From Gallionella sp. (GTDB lineage Bacteria; Pseudomonadota; Gammaproteobacteria; Burkholderiales; Gallionellaceae): a stretch of DNA of 64,000 nt. This document shows positions 1 through 7,858 of this stretch, piece by piece. Under the pieces are notes generated by a model. It was given only the letters and a program-made list of their open reading frames with translations, had not been told where the DNA came from and did no database searches. The stretch lies in assembly GCA_028707275.1 (NCBI GenBank), contig JAQTUP010000001.1, positions 248,001 through 312,000 of the forward strand, given 5' to 3'. Numbering within the stretch: the first letter of the stretch is position 1; every line of letters begins with the position of its first letter. Made by a program: the position numbers and the translations under genes.

Positions 1-1711
1 GACGGCGCCTGAACGCGTGCTGCTTATTGAGCAAGGCCTGCCTGACCATCGGCAACCCCGCCACTTTGGAGGCTGCCGCAGCACAAGCCTCACCGCGCAA
101 CTCATCCCCCGCCAAAACGCCATCGAGCCAGATTTGCTCGCCCTTAAACACAATCTTTATACCGGAGGCCAGCTCGCTCAGGGCGGACTCATCATCGAGC
201 GCCACGCCATCGCGCTCTGCTGCCATCGCCAGCAGCCGGTATAACGCACCGCTGTCCAGGTAATGAAATCCCAACTGATCCGCCACACGCTGCGCCACCG
301 TACCCTTGCCGGAAGCGGAAGGCCCGTCGATCGCGATGACAGGAACGCTCTGCGTCACGCTGGCAAACGCCGAAAAATATTCGGGGAAAGTTTTGGCAAC
401 GCACTTAGGATCATTGATGCGTATGCCTGCGCCAAAAGCTGCCAGCGAAAAACACATCGCCATGCGATGATCGTCGTAAGTATCTATAGAACCGTGAAGG
501 GTGAAGGGTGAAGGGTGAAGGGCAGAATCCAAAGCAGATGGTGGCGGCGTGATGCGAATGAAATCCGCGCCTTCTTCGACCGTTGCGCCGACCTTGCGCA
601 GTTCGGCGGCCATCGCCGCGATGCGGTCGGTTTCCTTGACGCGCCAGCTGGCGATGTTGCGCAAAATCGTTGTGCCTTCTGCAAACAAGGCCACGACGGC
701 CAGCGTCATCGCCGCATCGGGAATGTGGTTGCAGTCCAGATCGATGGCCTGCAACTTGCCGTCCAGCGGCGCGCGCGCCTCAATCCAGTTATCACCCATG
801 CTAATCTGAGCGCCCATTTTCTCCAGTTCTTCGGCAAAACGCACATCGCCCTGAATACTGCTGCGACCTACCCCCTCCACGCGCACCGGCCCGCCGCCTA
901 TCAGTCCTGCGGCCAGGAAATAGGAAGCGCTTGAGGCATCGCCCTCGACATAAATCTCACCCGGAGAGGCATAGCGACTGCCCTCCGCCACCGTGAAGCT
1001 ACGCCAGCCGTCCCGACGAACCGCCACACCGAAGCGCGCCATCATCGCCAGGGTTATTTCAATGTAGGGTTTGGAAATCAGTTCGCCCACCACCTCAACG
1101 GTGACCTCCCGGTTTAAAAGCGGCAGCGCCATCAGCAAGGCCGTCAAAAACTGGCTGGACACATCGCCGCGCACGCTGACCACGCCCTCGCCCTTTAAGG
1201 GAGAGGATTGAGGAGAGGGTGGACTTATCTGCAACGGCGGGAAACCTTCATTGCCCAGATAGTCGATATTCGCACCCAGCATGCGCAGTGCATTCACCAG
1301 ATCGCCTATCGGCCTCTCGTGCATACGCGCCACGCCGGATAACTGATAGCTGCCACCCGACAGAGCGAGCGCCGCCGTCAGCGGGCGAAACGCCGTGCCG
1401 GCATTGCCCAGAAACAAACTGGCTTCCTTGACCGGAAAATCCCCGCCGCAGCCGGTGACTTTATAAGCCTGTCCTGAGCATTGTCGAAGGACGTTGTTGC
1501 CCTGCGATTCGACCGCCACGCCCAGCGCCTGCAAGCCTTCCAACATGCGCTCGGTGTCATCCGAATGCAGCAAATCGCGAACCATGGTCACGCCCGTCGA
1601 GAGCGCCGCCAGCAGCAACACGCGATTGGAGATACTCTTGGAGCCGGGCAGGCGCACCGTGCCGTGAGCTGACATCAAGGGAGGAAGGTCGATATATTCA
1701 GGATGAGTCAT
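1..1711 (-). CDS. aroA-cmk: Bifunctional 3-phosphoshikimate 1-carboxyvinyltransferase / cytidylate kinase, partial
   Basis: The start codon ATG is at 1711. Translation gives an EPSP synthase ([10 protein letters not shown] near the N-terminus, then [17 protein letters not shown] and DDHRMAM), which makes 5-enolpyruvylshikimate-3-phosphate in the chorismate pathway. The same frame continues without a stop into a cytidylate kinase whose P-loop ([10 protein letters not shown]) begins near residue 459; the codon starting at 343 is exactly 456 codons from the start. The kinase phosphorylates CMP/dCMP and runs off the left edge. AroA-Cmk fusions are known in Betaproteobacteria. Three stretches of repeat-like DNA are carried in frame inside the AroA part (about 1190-1225, 1469-1492, 494-521). 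It would normally follow tyrA directly but is separated from it by about 2.2 kb of repeats and accessory genes. Confidence 0.93.
   Translation of the reverse strand, partial: MTHPEYIDLPPLMSAHGTVRLPGSKSISNRVLLLAALSTGVTMVRDLLHSDDTERMLEGLQALGVAVESQGNNVLRQCSGQAYKVTGCGGDFPVKEASLFLGNAGTAFRPLTAALALSGGSYQLSGVARMHERPIGDLVNALRMLGANIDYLGNEGFPPLQISPPSPQSSPLKGEGVVSVRGDVSSQFLTALLMALPLLNREVTVEVVGELISKPYIEITLAMMARFGVAVRRDGWRSFTVAEGSRYASPGEIYVEGDASSASYFLAAGLIGGGPVRVEGVGRSSIQGDVRFAEELEKMGAQISMGDNWIEARAPLDGKLQAIDLDCNHIPDAAMTLAVVALFAEGTTILRNIASWRVKETDRIAAMAAELRKVGATVEEGADFIRITPPPSALDSALHPSPFTLHGSIDTYDDHRMAMCFSLAAFGAGIRINDPKCVAKTFPEYFSAFASVTQSVPVIAIDGPSASGKGTVAQRVADQLGFHYLDSGALYRLLAMAAERDGVALDDESALSELASGIKIVFKGEQIWLDGVLAGDELRGEACAAAASKVAGLPMVRQALLNKQHAFRRR
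494..521. repeat. Heptamer tandem repeat (4 copies) inside aroA
   Basis: The plus strand reads GTGAAGG four times in a row. On the aroA coding strand it is translated as LHPSPFTLH, immediately before the conserved TYDDHRMAM segment. Heptamer repeats in coding DNA can change frame when copy number changes; the present number keeps the frame open. Confidence 0.75.
1190..1225. repeat. In-frame SPLKGEG-type palindromic repeat inside aroA
   Basis: On the coding strand this stretch reads CCCTCTCC..CCTCTCCC, then AAGGGCGAGGG. It resembles the short C-rich/G-rich palindromes found between genes elsewhere in the window (29,990; 33,919; 34,708; 34,766; 57,280). It is translated in frame as [14 protein letters not shown], just before the conserved RGDVSSQF motif, and replaces what is normally a short loop. 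Confidence 0.7.
1469..1492. repeat. In-frame FDNAQDR-type repeat inside aroA
   Basis: The sequence GTCCTTCGAC..GCTCAGGAC (coding strand) is an imperfect hairpin of a kind that is widespread between genes in many proteobacterial genomes. Here it is read in frame as part of AroA ([12 protein letters not shown]). No frame change results. Confidence 0.65.
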
Positions 1712-1774
1712 ATTGCGCTTTCAAAAATTCTTCAACAAATGCGACAGGGTGGATACACCCTGCCCGCTTACTTT

Positions 1775-2316
1775 AACTGATGTTACGCAGTAACCTCAGT
1801 CGTGTATTCAAATCAACTTCGCCGGGGGCAGCCCGGCTGCTGGTTACTTTTTCTTGCGTCGCCAAGAAAAAGTAACCCAAAAGAAGGCGACCCCGGCGCG
1901 CCATCGCACCGATCGGCCACTGGCAGATCGGTGCGATTCCTTCGATAGTCAGCAAACAACGGGGCTGCGGAACTCACACGATCTGCTACGCATCCACGTG
2001 TTCAAACAGTCCTCGCCGAACCTCACCGTTGTTTACTGACAATCTTCTGCGGCGCACAGGGGTTTGGGGTGGAACGCCAAAGTGCCGTCTCAAAACAACT
2101 CATTAGGAAGGTAGAAGTTGCAAAAACACCATTTATTTTATGTAAGACGTAGGGTGGAAAAAGCGTAGCGTTTCCACCAAATGGTGAATACGTCGCTCCT
2201 GTCTGCCGACAGGCAGGCACAGGCAGGTGCGTTCCTCTATCCACCCTACAATTGGTATGTTTGTAATTTCTCTTTCCCTTAACCCTGATTTTTTGGGCTT
2301 GTGCGTAACATCAGTT
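1775..2316. mobile_element. Repeat element with ACTGATGTTACG ends, nested copy
   Basis: The left end reads AACTGATGTTACGCAGTAAC and the right end TTGTGCGTAACATCAGTT, forming terminal inverted repeats. The body contains a palindrome (GTTACTTTTTCTTG..CAAGAAAAAGTAAC near 1850-1878). A diverged copy in the opposite orientation lies at 39,963-40,347. This copy has a 175-bp unit (2105-2279) inserted exactly between CAACTCAT and AACCCTGATT, which are adjacent in the other copy. No transposase is present, so it is MITE-like. The small reading frames inside it look spurious. It fills the gap between aroA and the TIR gene. Confidence 0.75.
2105..2279. repeat. 175-bp repeat unit, copy A
   Basis: This unit runs from AGGAAGGTAGAAG to TTCTCTTTCCCT. 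By eye it matches 22,510-22,684 at every base. It contains the inverted pair GTAGGGTGGA (2149-2158) / TCCACCCTAC (2240-2249) and a nested palindrome CTGTCTGCCGACAGGCAG near 2200-2217. It splits the larger element at 1775-2316. Confidence 0.9.
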
Positions 2317-3085
2317 ATTCACCGGACTTGCTACGGTCATAAGTGACCATTAGTTCTTTTAGAACATTTTTCGGCAACCGACCTTCGAAACGGTCAATCA
2401 CCATCTCAAATGGCATGCCAGATTTAGCCATTTCGATAGCCTGTTCAAAAAGGATGTCCGATGGCATTCTCATCTCCCTCATACGATAGCGTTCGCTCTC
2501 ATGCTCTAGTCGACGAACTTTTGAGTTCAGCGATCTAGTGTTTTCAAGAATTTCACCTAAAACATCTTCCTTGGCTCTTGGTTTTGAGGGAGGCTGTGCT
2601 TCCGTAGTTTCTAAAATACGTTTAAATTTATCCTCGAATTGCGACCAGTAAGTGTCGAAGACCTGTTCAAGAATTCGGTTGTCCAGCCTATTAGCAGCAA
2701 GAGTATTGTTAAGCGTCTTCACTAGACCAAGTACGCTATCGCGGGTTGGTAACGTGTGATTAAATTGAGCAAGTGGATCCTCTATGTCCTTAGGCTCCAA
2801 ATCTACCAACAGTGTACATACTCGCGATGTAGAAAGTCCCTTCGCTAATGCGCCAGCCTCAAAGAGAATCCAAGGTCTCGCTTTATTCTCTTGTGTGAGG
2901 CAGATGATCCCAACTGTCGTATCCTTTAATTGATCGTTGATCTCACCGAACCATAGGGAGCCGCGATCAAGGTCGCGCGTTGATATCCAAGGGCGCGATG
3001 CCTGAATTACGCAACATAGCCAATCGCTAAGTAAGTTAGCAACTTCCTTACTTCGTAGCCCTGACCAACTGAGAAATATTTTCAT
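2315..3085 (-). CDS. TIR-domain protein
   Basis: The protein has 256 residues. The N-terminal 130 match the prokaryotic TIR fold: KIFLSWSG at the start, GSLWFGEI around 42-49, and PWILFEAGALAKG around 71-83, where Glu76 is the likely NAD-cleaving residue. The C-terminal part (about 175-220) is charged and probably coiled coil. Bacterial TIR proteins often act in phage defence by degrading NAD+ or making signalling nucleotides; that role is inferred here. No Thoeris-type partner (ThsA) is next to it; the neighbours are a toxin-antitoxin pair upstream and a repeat element downstream. The stop codon TAA is directly fused to the repeat end (TAA-CTGATGTTACG). Base composition is AT-richer than the flanking aro genes, which suggests transfer. 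Confidence 0.8.
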   Translation of the reverse strand: MKIFLSWSGLRSKEVANLLSDWLCCVIQASRPWISTRDLDRGSLWFGEINDQLKDTTVGIICLTQENKARPWILFEAGALAKGLSTSRVCTLLVDLEPKDIEDPLAQFNHTLPTRDSVLGLVKTLNNTLAANRLDNRILEQVFDTYWSQFEDKFKRILETTEAQPPSKPRAKEDVLGEILENTRSLNSKVRRLEHESERYRMREMRMPSDILFEQAIEMAKSGMPFEMVIDRFEGRLPKNVLKELMVTYDRSKSGE

Positions 3086-3191
3086 GTGTGGTTGCTTCTC
3101 GCTAGTTATTGTCCAAGCAAGGCTCTGGTGTCAGCTCTTGCAATCACGCATGGGGGGGGGCACTCTACCCCATGAATTCGGAAAACATTGG

Positions 3192-3500
3192 TCACGCAGC
3201 GACTTCGCGGAGTACTTCCGGTCTGCGATCAGCAATAGCAATAAGTGTTTTGGCAGCGCCACTAGGTGATCTGCGTCCTTGCTCCCAATCTTGTAGTGTG
3301 CGTACGGAAACGCCAAGAAGCTTTGCAAAGGATGATTGCGGCAAGCCCGATTTCAGGCGAGCTGAAACGACTGGCGGGATAGCAACTTTGTGAATTTTCG
3401 CAGCGTGTCCCGCTTTCATTTCGCGTACGGATTCCAACAGTTCGGCACCCAGATCACGAGCAGCATCGCGCTTTTGAAGTTCATTTTCAGTCATGGACAT
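3192..3500 (-). CDS. HigA/NadS-like HTH antitoxin
   Basis: This 102-residue protein has a C-terminal XRE-type helix-turn-helix (SSFAKLLGVSVRTLQDWEQGRR, about 57-78) and an N-terminal toxin-binding part. Its start overlaps the end of the upstream toxin gene by about 10 bp, which is the usual HigB-HigA order. It should neutralise the toxin and repress the promoter at about 3812-3839, whose spacer holds a 15-bp palindrome. It lies between tyrA and the TIR gene in an accessory block. Confidence 0.85.
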   Translation of the reverse strand: MSMTENELQKRDAARDLGAELLESVREMKAGHAAKIHKVAIPPVVSARLKSGLPQSSFAKLLGVSVRTLQDWEQGRRSPSGAAKTLIAIADRRPEVLREVAA

Positions 3501-3805
3501 GTTAATTCCTCCTTCACAGCCTTCAATATATGAGCAGGTATATTGTCATGCTCATTCTTCGCATAGATCAACAACAACCAAATCGTGCCATCCTCAAGCA
3601 TGTTGTAGTAGATGACACGAACACCACCGCTTTTACCGCTGCCACTGCGCGCCCATCGTACCTTACGACATCCGCCCGAGCCTCGCACAACATCCCCTGC
3701 ATCAAAGTGCTCCGCAATCCATACGGCAAACTCGCCACGCTCGTCCTCAGTCCAATAGTCGGAAACGTGTCGACTGAAAATTTTGGTTTCGGCAATAGTA
3801 AGCAT
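3491..3805 (-). CDS. HigB/RelE-family toxin
   Basis: The protein has about 104 residues from the ATG at 3805 (MLTIAETKIF). It shows the RelE/HigB pattern: GGCRKVRWARSGSGKSGGVRVIYY, then WLLLIYAKNE, then a C-terminal helix ending at the antitoxin start. Family members are ribosome-dependent or free mRNA endonucleases. An in-frame ATG at 3823 is possible but would lie inside the predicted promoter, so 3805 is preferred. The predicted transcription start falls at about the same base, implying a leaderless mRNA. Confidence 0.8.
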   Translation of the reverse strand: MLTIAETKIFSRHVSDYWTEDERGEFAVWIAEHFDAGDVVRGSGGCRKVRWARSGSGKSGGVRVIYYNMLEDGTIWLLLIYAKNEHDNIPAHILKAVKEELTCP

Positions 3806-3811
3806 GGGTAA

Positions 3812-3839
3812 ATAATACGGCATTGCCGTACATAGTCAA
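3812..3839 (-). promoter_or_regulatory. Promoter/operator of the higBA-like pair
   Basis: On the minus strand TTGACT (3839-3834) and TATTAT (3817-3812) are separated by 16 bp. The perfect odd-length palindrome TACGGCATTGCCGTA (3816-3830) fills the spacer and touches the -10 box, so antitoxin binding would block RNA polymerase. This is the expected design of an autoregulated toxin-antitoxin operon. Confidence 0.65.
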
Positions 3840-3895
3840 GTTAATATCTTGTGCTATAAGAACATGATAACCAGCGACTGACAACTAACGACCGT

Positions 3896-4765
3896 TTATT
3901 GCTGTGTCCAGTTGCCGCGCACGTCGCGCGCCTGGCTGAATATTTGCTGCAACTTGTCCGCATCGCCCTCACTCAGCGCCTCGTGGATCACGGCAAGCTC
4001 CTGCCTGTAGCTCCCCAGTTCGTTCAGCAACGCATCTTTGTTGGCCATGCAGATGTCGCGCCACATTTCGGGTGAACTTGCGGCGATACGTGTAAAGTCG
4101 CGAAAGCCGCTGGCCGCAAAAGACAGCAACAGCTCGCAATTGCTGCGCTGCGCCAGGTCGTGAACCAGCGCGAAGGACAACAGATGCGGCAGATGGCTGA
4201 CCGCCGCGAACACTTCGTCGTGCTGCAGGGGCGTGAGCTCCGTCACCTGCGCACCGCACAGTTCCCAGGCACGGCGCACGCGCATCACGGCATCTGCCGG
4301 GTTTTCCGGCAGCGGGGTTAGCACCACCTTTTTGCCTGCATATAAATCCGCGCGTGCCGCTGCGGCACCGCTGTTCTCGGCACCCGCGATCGGATGCGCA
4401 GGCACGAACTGTGCAGCCTTGTCGCCCATATTCTCATAGACGGCGGCCACCACATCCCCCTTGGTGCTGCCGCCATCAGTGACCAGCGTATGCTCCCCCA
4501 GATGCGGTGCGATACGCGCCATCAGTTCGCTCATCTGTCCTACCGGCGTTGCCAGCAACACCAGATCGGCGTCACACAGCTCCGCAAGATCATCTCCTAT
4601 CCGGTCGATGATGCCCAGTTGACGGGCTTGCGCCAGGGTCGCCGCACTGCGCCCGAAGCCGACGACTTCGCCGACGGCTTCAGCCTCGCGCAACGCCAGC
4701 GCGAACGATCCGCCGATCAGGCCGACGCCGAAAATGACAATCTTGTTGAAAAATGGTGCAGTCAC
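3896..4765 (-). CDS. tyrA: Prephenate dehydrogenase
   Basis: The protein has 289 residues from a GTG start. A Rossmann NAD(P) motif (IFGVGLIGGS) lies near residues 10-19, followed by the TyrA signatures TDGGSTKG and PAHPIAGAENSG. It converts prephenate to 4-hydroxyphenylpyruvate in tyrosine synthesis. It follows aroF, with a palindromic element in the gap. The usual next gene, aroA, is displaced by the TA/TIR block. Confidence 0.95.
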   Translation of the reverse strand: MTAPFFNKIVIFGVGLIGGSFALALREAEAVGEVVGFGRSAATLAQARQLGIIDRIGDDLAELCDADLVLLATPVGQMSELMARIAPHLGEHTLVTDGGSTKGDVVAAVYENMGDKAAQFVPAHPIAGAENSGAAAARADLYAGKKVVLTPLPENPADAVMRVRRAWELCGAQVTELTPLQHDEVFAAVSHLPHLLSFALVHDLAQRSNCELLLSFAASGFRDFTRIAASSPEMWRDICMANKDALLNELGSYRQELAVIHEALSEGDADKLQQIFSQARDVRGNWTQQ

Positions 4766-4786
4766 AACTTGCCACCCTCGTTAATT

Positions 4787-4869
4787 TCAATTTTGGAGTG
4801 CGGCGACATGTCGCCGCAACACACCTCGACGGAAGTATCCGGCGCAGTCATGCCTGCGCACTCCAAAAT
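4787..4869. repeat. Palindromic element between aroF and tyrA
   Basis: The ends AATTTTGGAGTGCG and CGCACTCCAAAATT are inverted repeats about 55 bp apart. The interior begins with a second palindrome, GCGGCGACATGTCGCCGC. Elements of this design (translating to ECGDMSP-like peptides) recur in many genomes. No gene is present. Confidence 0.75.
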
Positions 4870-5885
4870 TACAGCGTGCGTCCTATCGCACCTGCAATAG
4901 CGCCCAGTGTCACCATCAGTTTATTGAGCTCGCCCGGCGTGAGCGCCTGGTCGGCATCGCACCACGCATCGCAAGGACTAGGGTGCATTTCGACCAGCAG
5001 GCCATCCGCGCCGGCCGCAATCGCCGCCTGCGACAACGCCGCCACCATCCACGCCTTGCCGCCGGCATGGGAAGGATCGACGATGACCGGCAAATGGGTT
5101 TCTTTCTTCAAAACGGGGATAGCCGTCACGTCCAGCACGTTGCGGTAGTAAGTCTCAAAGGTACGGATGCCGCGCTCACAGAAAATGATGTTGTGATTGC
5201 CGCCCGCAGCGATGTATTCGGCCGCCATCAGCCATTCGGAAATGGTCGCCGACATGCCGCGCTTCAAGATCACAGGCTTGTTGATGCGCCCGACTTCCTT
5301 GAGCAAATCGAAGTTCTGCATGTTGCGCGTACCTATCTGAATCACATCCACGTCGTATTCCATGAAGGTGTCCAGCTGGCGAGCATCCATCAGTTCGGTG
5401 ACGATAGGCAGTTTGTACTGACTGGCCGCCTTGCGGAACATGTCCAGCCCTTCCGCGCCGTGCCCCTGAAACGCATAAGGGCTGGTGCGCGGCTTGAAGG
5501 CACCGCCACGCATCAGGCGACACCCCGCTTCATGCACAAATTTAGCAGACAGATCCATCTGAGACTGAGTCTCGACAGAACAAGGGCCTGCGATTACCTG
5601 AATCTGGTTGCCGCCCAAAGGAATGCCGCCGATGTCAATCACGGTATTGTCGGGGTGCGACTCGCGCGACACGATCTTGTATTGCTTGGCGATATGCATC
5701 GCGGTCTCCACGCCCGGCAGGGGCGTGAACATTTCCTCGCTCAACTGGCGTTCATCGCCGATCGCGCCGATCACCGTGCGCTCAATGCCGCGCGAAATAT
5801 TGGCCTTCAGACCCGCAGTCTCCAGTCGTTTGACGACCGTACCGATCTGTTCGTCGGTCACATCTCTGCCCATTACTATAATCAT
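4869..5885 (-). CDS. aroF: 3-deoxy-7-phosphoheptulonate synthase (DAHP synthase, type I-beta)
   Basis: The protein has 338 residues. A ferredoxin-like regulatory domain (about 1-70) precedes the KDO8P/DAHP synthase barrel, with AGPCSVET, GGAFKPRTSPYAFQG and VDPSHAGG motifs. It condenses phosphoenolpyruvate with erythrose 4-phosphate, the first step of aromatic synthesis. The N-terminal domain is typical of the I-beta subtype, where it carries feedback inhibition. Its start overlaps the hisC stop by 4 bp, indicating translational coupling. Confidence 0.95.
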   Translation of the reverse strand: MIIVMGRDVTDEQIGTVVKRLETAGLKANISRGIERTVIGAIGDERQLSEEMFTPLPGVETAMHIAKQYKIVSRESHPDNTVIDIGGIPLGGNQIQVIAGPCSVETQSQMDLSAKFVHEAGCRLMRGGAFKPRTSPYAFQGHGAEGLDMFRKAASQYKLPIVTELMDARQLDTFMEYDVDVIQIGTRNMQNFDLLKEVGRINKPVILKRGMSATISEWLMAAEYIAAGGNHNIIFCERGIRTFETYYRNVLDVTAIPVLKKETHLPVIVDPSHAGGKAWMVAALSQAAIAAGADGLLVEMHPSPCDAWCDADQALTPGELNKLMVTLGAIAGAIGRTL

Positions 5886-6994
5886 GCTGCTTCTCCCAGT
5901 ATCTGCTTCAGTGCAGATAAAAATTTCTGATTCTGTGATTCAAGACCGATGGATACGCGCAAAAAGTCCGCCATGCCGTAACTGGCAATCGGCCTGACAA
6001 TCACGCCCAATTCGAGCAGGCGGCGATAAACATGCGCGGCGTTGCTCACCCTGAAACTTACAAAATTGCCACAAGACGGGATATATTCCAGCCCCAGCGC
6101 ATGCAAGCCATCCGTCAGCTGCGCCATCCCTTGTAAATTCAACTCATAAGTGCGCTGCACAAATTCGGCGTCATCCAGCGCAGCGATCGCTGCGGCCTGC
6201 GCCATGCTGTTGACATTGAAAGGCTGACGCACGCGATTGATCATATCCATGACCCGCACGTCTCCTAACGCGTAACCGACACGCAACGACGCCAAGCCAT
6301 AAGCCTTTGAAAATGTTCTTGAAATAATCAGATTCGGAAATTCGTTCAGCCAAGAAACGCTGTCGTAACGGCAGTCTTTAGGCAAATATTCGTTATAGGC
6401 TTCATCGAGCACCACCAGAATATGCCTGGGCAGCGCGCGCATGAAGGCCAGCAGCGCATCGCCCGGCAAAAAAGTGCCGGTCGGATTGTTCGGGTTGGCG
6501 ATAAAAATCAGCTTGGCGCCCTGCTCGGTCGCGGCTTTGCGCATTGCATCCAGGTCATGACCGTAATCGAGCGCGGCGACACTGATACCCGTTGCACCCA
6601 CCGCCTGTGTGGCCAGAGGATACACGGCAAAAGCGTGATCGGAGTAGACCACCTTGTCGCCCACCGTCAAAAACGCGCGCGCCACCAGTTCCAGCAGATC
6701 ATTGGAGCCATTGCCCAAAAATACCTGCCCCATCGACACGCCATAGCGCGCAACCAGCGCCTGCTTCAGCGCAAAACCGTTGCCGTCGGGATACAGACTG
6801 ATATCGGCGAGCGCCTCCCGTGCGGCGAAAACCGCACGGGGACTCGCGCCCAGCGGATTCTCGTTCGAGGCCAGCTTGACGATGTCGGTAATCCCCAGCT
6901 CGCGCTCCAGCTCGGAGATCGGTTTACCGGGCTGGTAGGGCGCAATCGCGCGTATATAACTTGGTGCCAGTTCAGAATAATTCATTTCAGCCAT
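5882..6994 (-). CDS. hisC: Histidinol-phosphate aminotransferase
   Basis: The protein has 370 residues and is a fold-type I PLP enzyme: NPNNPTG at 167-173, DEAY at 197-200, and the PLP lysine in SRTFSKAYGL (Lys230). In this operon context the enzyme may also serve aromatic transamination, as HisC2-type enzymes do; that is inference. It overlaps aroF by 4 bp. Confidence 0.93.
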   Translation of the reverse strand: MAEMNYSELAPSYIRAIAPYQPGKPISELERELGITDIVKLASNENPLGASPRAVFAAREALADISLYPDGNGFALKQALVARYGVSMGQVFLGNGSNDLLELVARAFLTVGDKVVYSDHAFAVYPLATQAVGATGISVAALDYGHDLDAMRKAATEQGAKLIFIANPNNPTGTFLPGDALLAFMRALPRHILVVLDEAYNEYLPKDCRYDSVSWLNEFPNLIISRTFSKAYGLASLRVGYALGDVRVMDMINRVRQPFNVNSMAQAAAIAALDDAEFVQRTYELNLQGMAQLTDGLHALGLEYIPSCGNFVSFRVSNAAHVYRRLLELGVIVRPIASYGMADFLRVSIGLESQNQKFLSALKQILGEAA

Positions 6995-7045
6995 CTTAAA
7001 AAATACGTAACCATAAACTGCAAACTGAAAACTTCAAACCGTAAA

Positions 7046-7822
7046 CTATTTAACCGGCTTTCTGAGTATCCAGTAAGTCTCGCCCGGCCAGCCGGGGAAG
7101 GTCGCACCGAACCACAGATTAAAGCGCAACCACCATTTGGTGTTTTCCAGGAAGAAGCCTTTCTTGCGCATGAAGAAGGCGCCGCTCAGGAACTCGACCT
7201 CCAGACCGTTAGCAGCGGCCATTTCTCGCACCCGCTCGGGCGAAAACACGCTGACGTGACCGTATTTGCGTGCGGTCGCGCGTATCTTGTCCTCGCGGCC
7301 CTGCGCAAAGGCTTTCGGTGTGGAGGGCAAACCGCCGATCAACATCCCGCCCGGTTTGAGATGGGGTACAATTTTGGCGATCAGTTCTTCCGGCTTAAAC
7401 AGATGTTCGAGCACATGCAACAAAATCATCACGTCATATTGCTTGTCATCGCTCAAGGCAAATTCAGGGCTTTCCAGATCAGCCTGATAAAACTTGTTGT
7501 AGCCTACGCGACGCAAGGTTTCTTCACGTATCAGCGCATCCACCGCATCCCAGCTCGCCAGTTCCACCCGGCCGCCGCCCAGCTCCGTAGCCGCTTTCAA
7601 AAAGCCCAGCATCTGCCCCACGTCGACGCCGATTTCACACACGTCCAGTGCGCCGTGCCGTGCCGACTCTTCCCGCAAAAAATGAAAGATGAACCAGTAT
7701 CTCACCATCCTGATCGGATAGCTGATATGTCGTGCGTCAGCAGGAATGCCGTAGTTATCACTCTGAAAAGCCGGATTGTTTTTAAGAAAATCCACGTCCC
7801 AACTTAATTGCTTTATTGCCAT
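7046..7822 (-). CDS. Class I SAM-dependent methyltransferase
   Basis: The protein has 258 residues from ATG 7822, which has AAGGTG 8 bases upstream; a TTG further up at 7852 is less likely. The SAM-binding motif I (CEIGVDVGQ) lies near residues 62-70, followed by ILLHVLEHL and a LKPGG motif, as in the Methyltransf_23/11 families. The substrate is unknown. It is embedded between pheA and hisC on the same strand, so it is transcribed with aromatic amino-acid genes without an obvious role there. The gap to hisC (about 7000-7045) is a simple A-rich repeat of the AAACTGAAAAC type. Confidence 0.8.
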   Translation of the reverse strand: MAIKQLSWDVDFLKNNPAFQSDNYGIPADARHISYPIRMVRYWFIFHFLREESARHGALDVCEIGVDVGQMLGFLKAATELGGGRVELASWDAVDALIREETLRRVGYNKFYQADLESPEFALSDDKQYDVMILLHVLEHLFKPEELIAKIVPHLKPGGMLIGGLPSTPKAFAQGREDKIRATARKYGHVSVFSPERVREMAAANGLEVEFLSGAFFMRKKGFFLENTKWWLRFNLWFGATFPGWPGETYWILRKPVK

Positions 7823-7858
7823 TTTTAAAACACCTTTTTTCGATTGCGCCAACCCGCC

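Noticed and set aside
494-521. CRISPR-like repeat
   Set aside because: Units are 7 bp, directly adjacent and in frame within aroA; there are no spacers. No CRISPR array or cas gene was seen in the window.
2023-2244. Small ORFs within the repeat element at 1.8-2.3 kb
   Set aside because: They translate known repeat DNA (for example PACRQTG peptides) and lack ribosome sites and homologous proteins.
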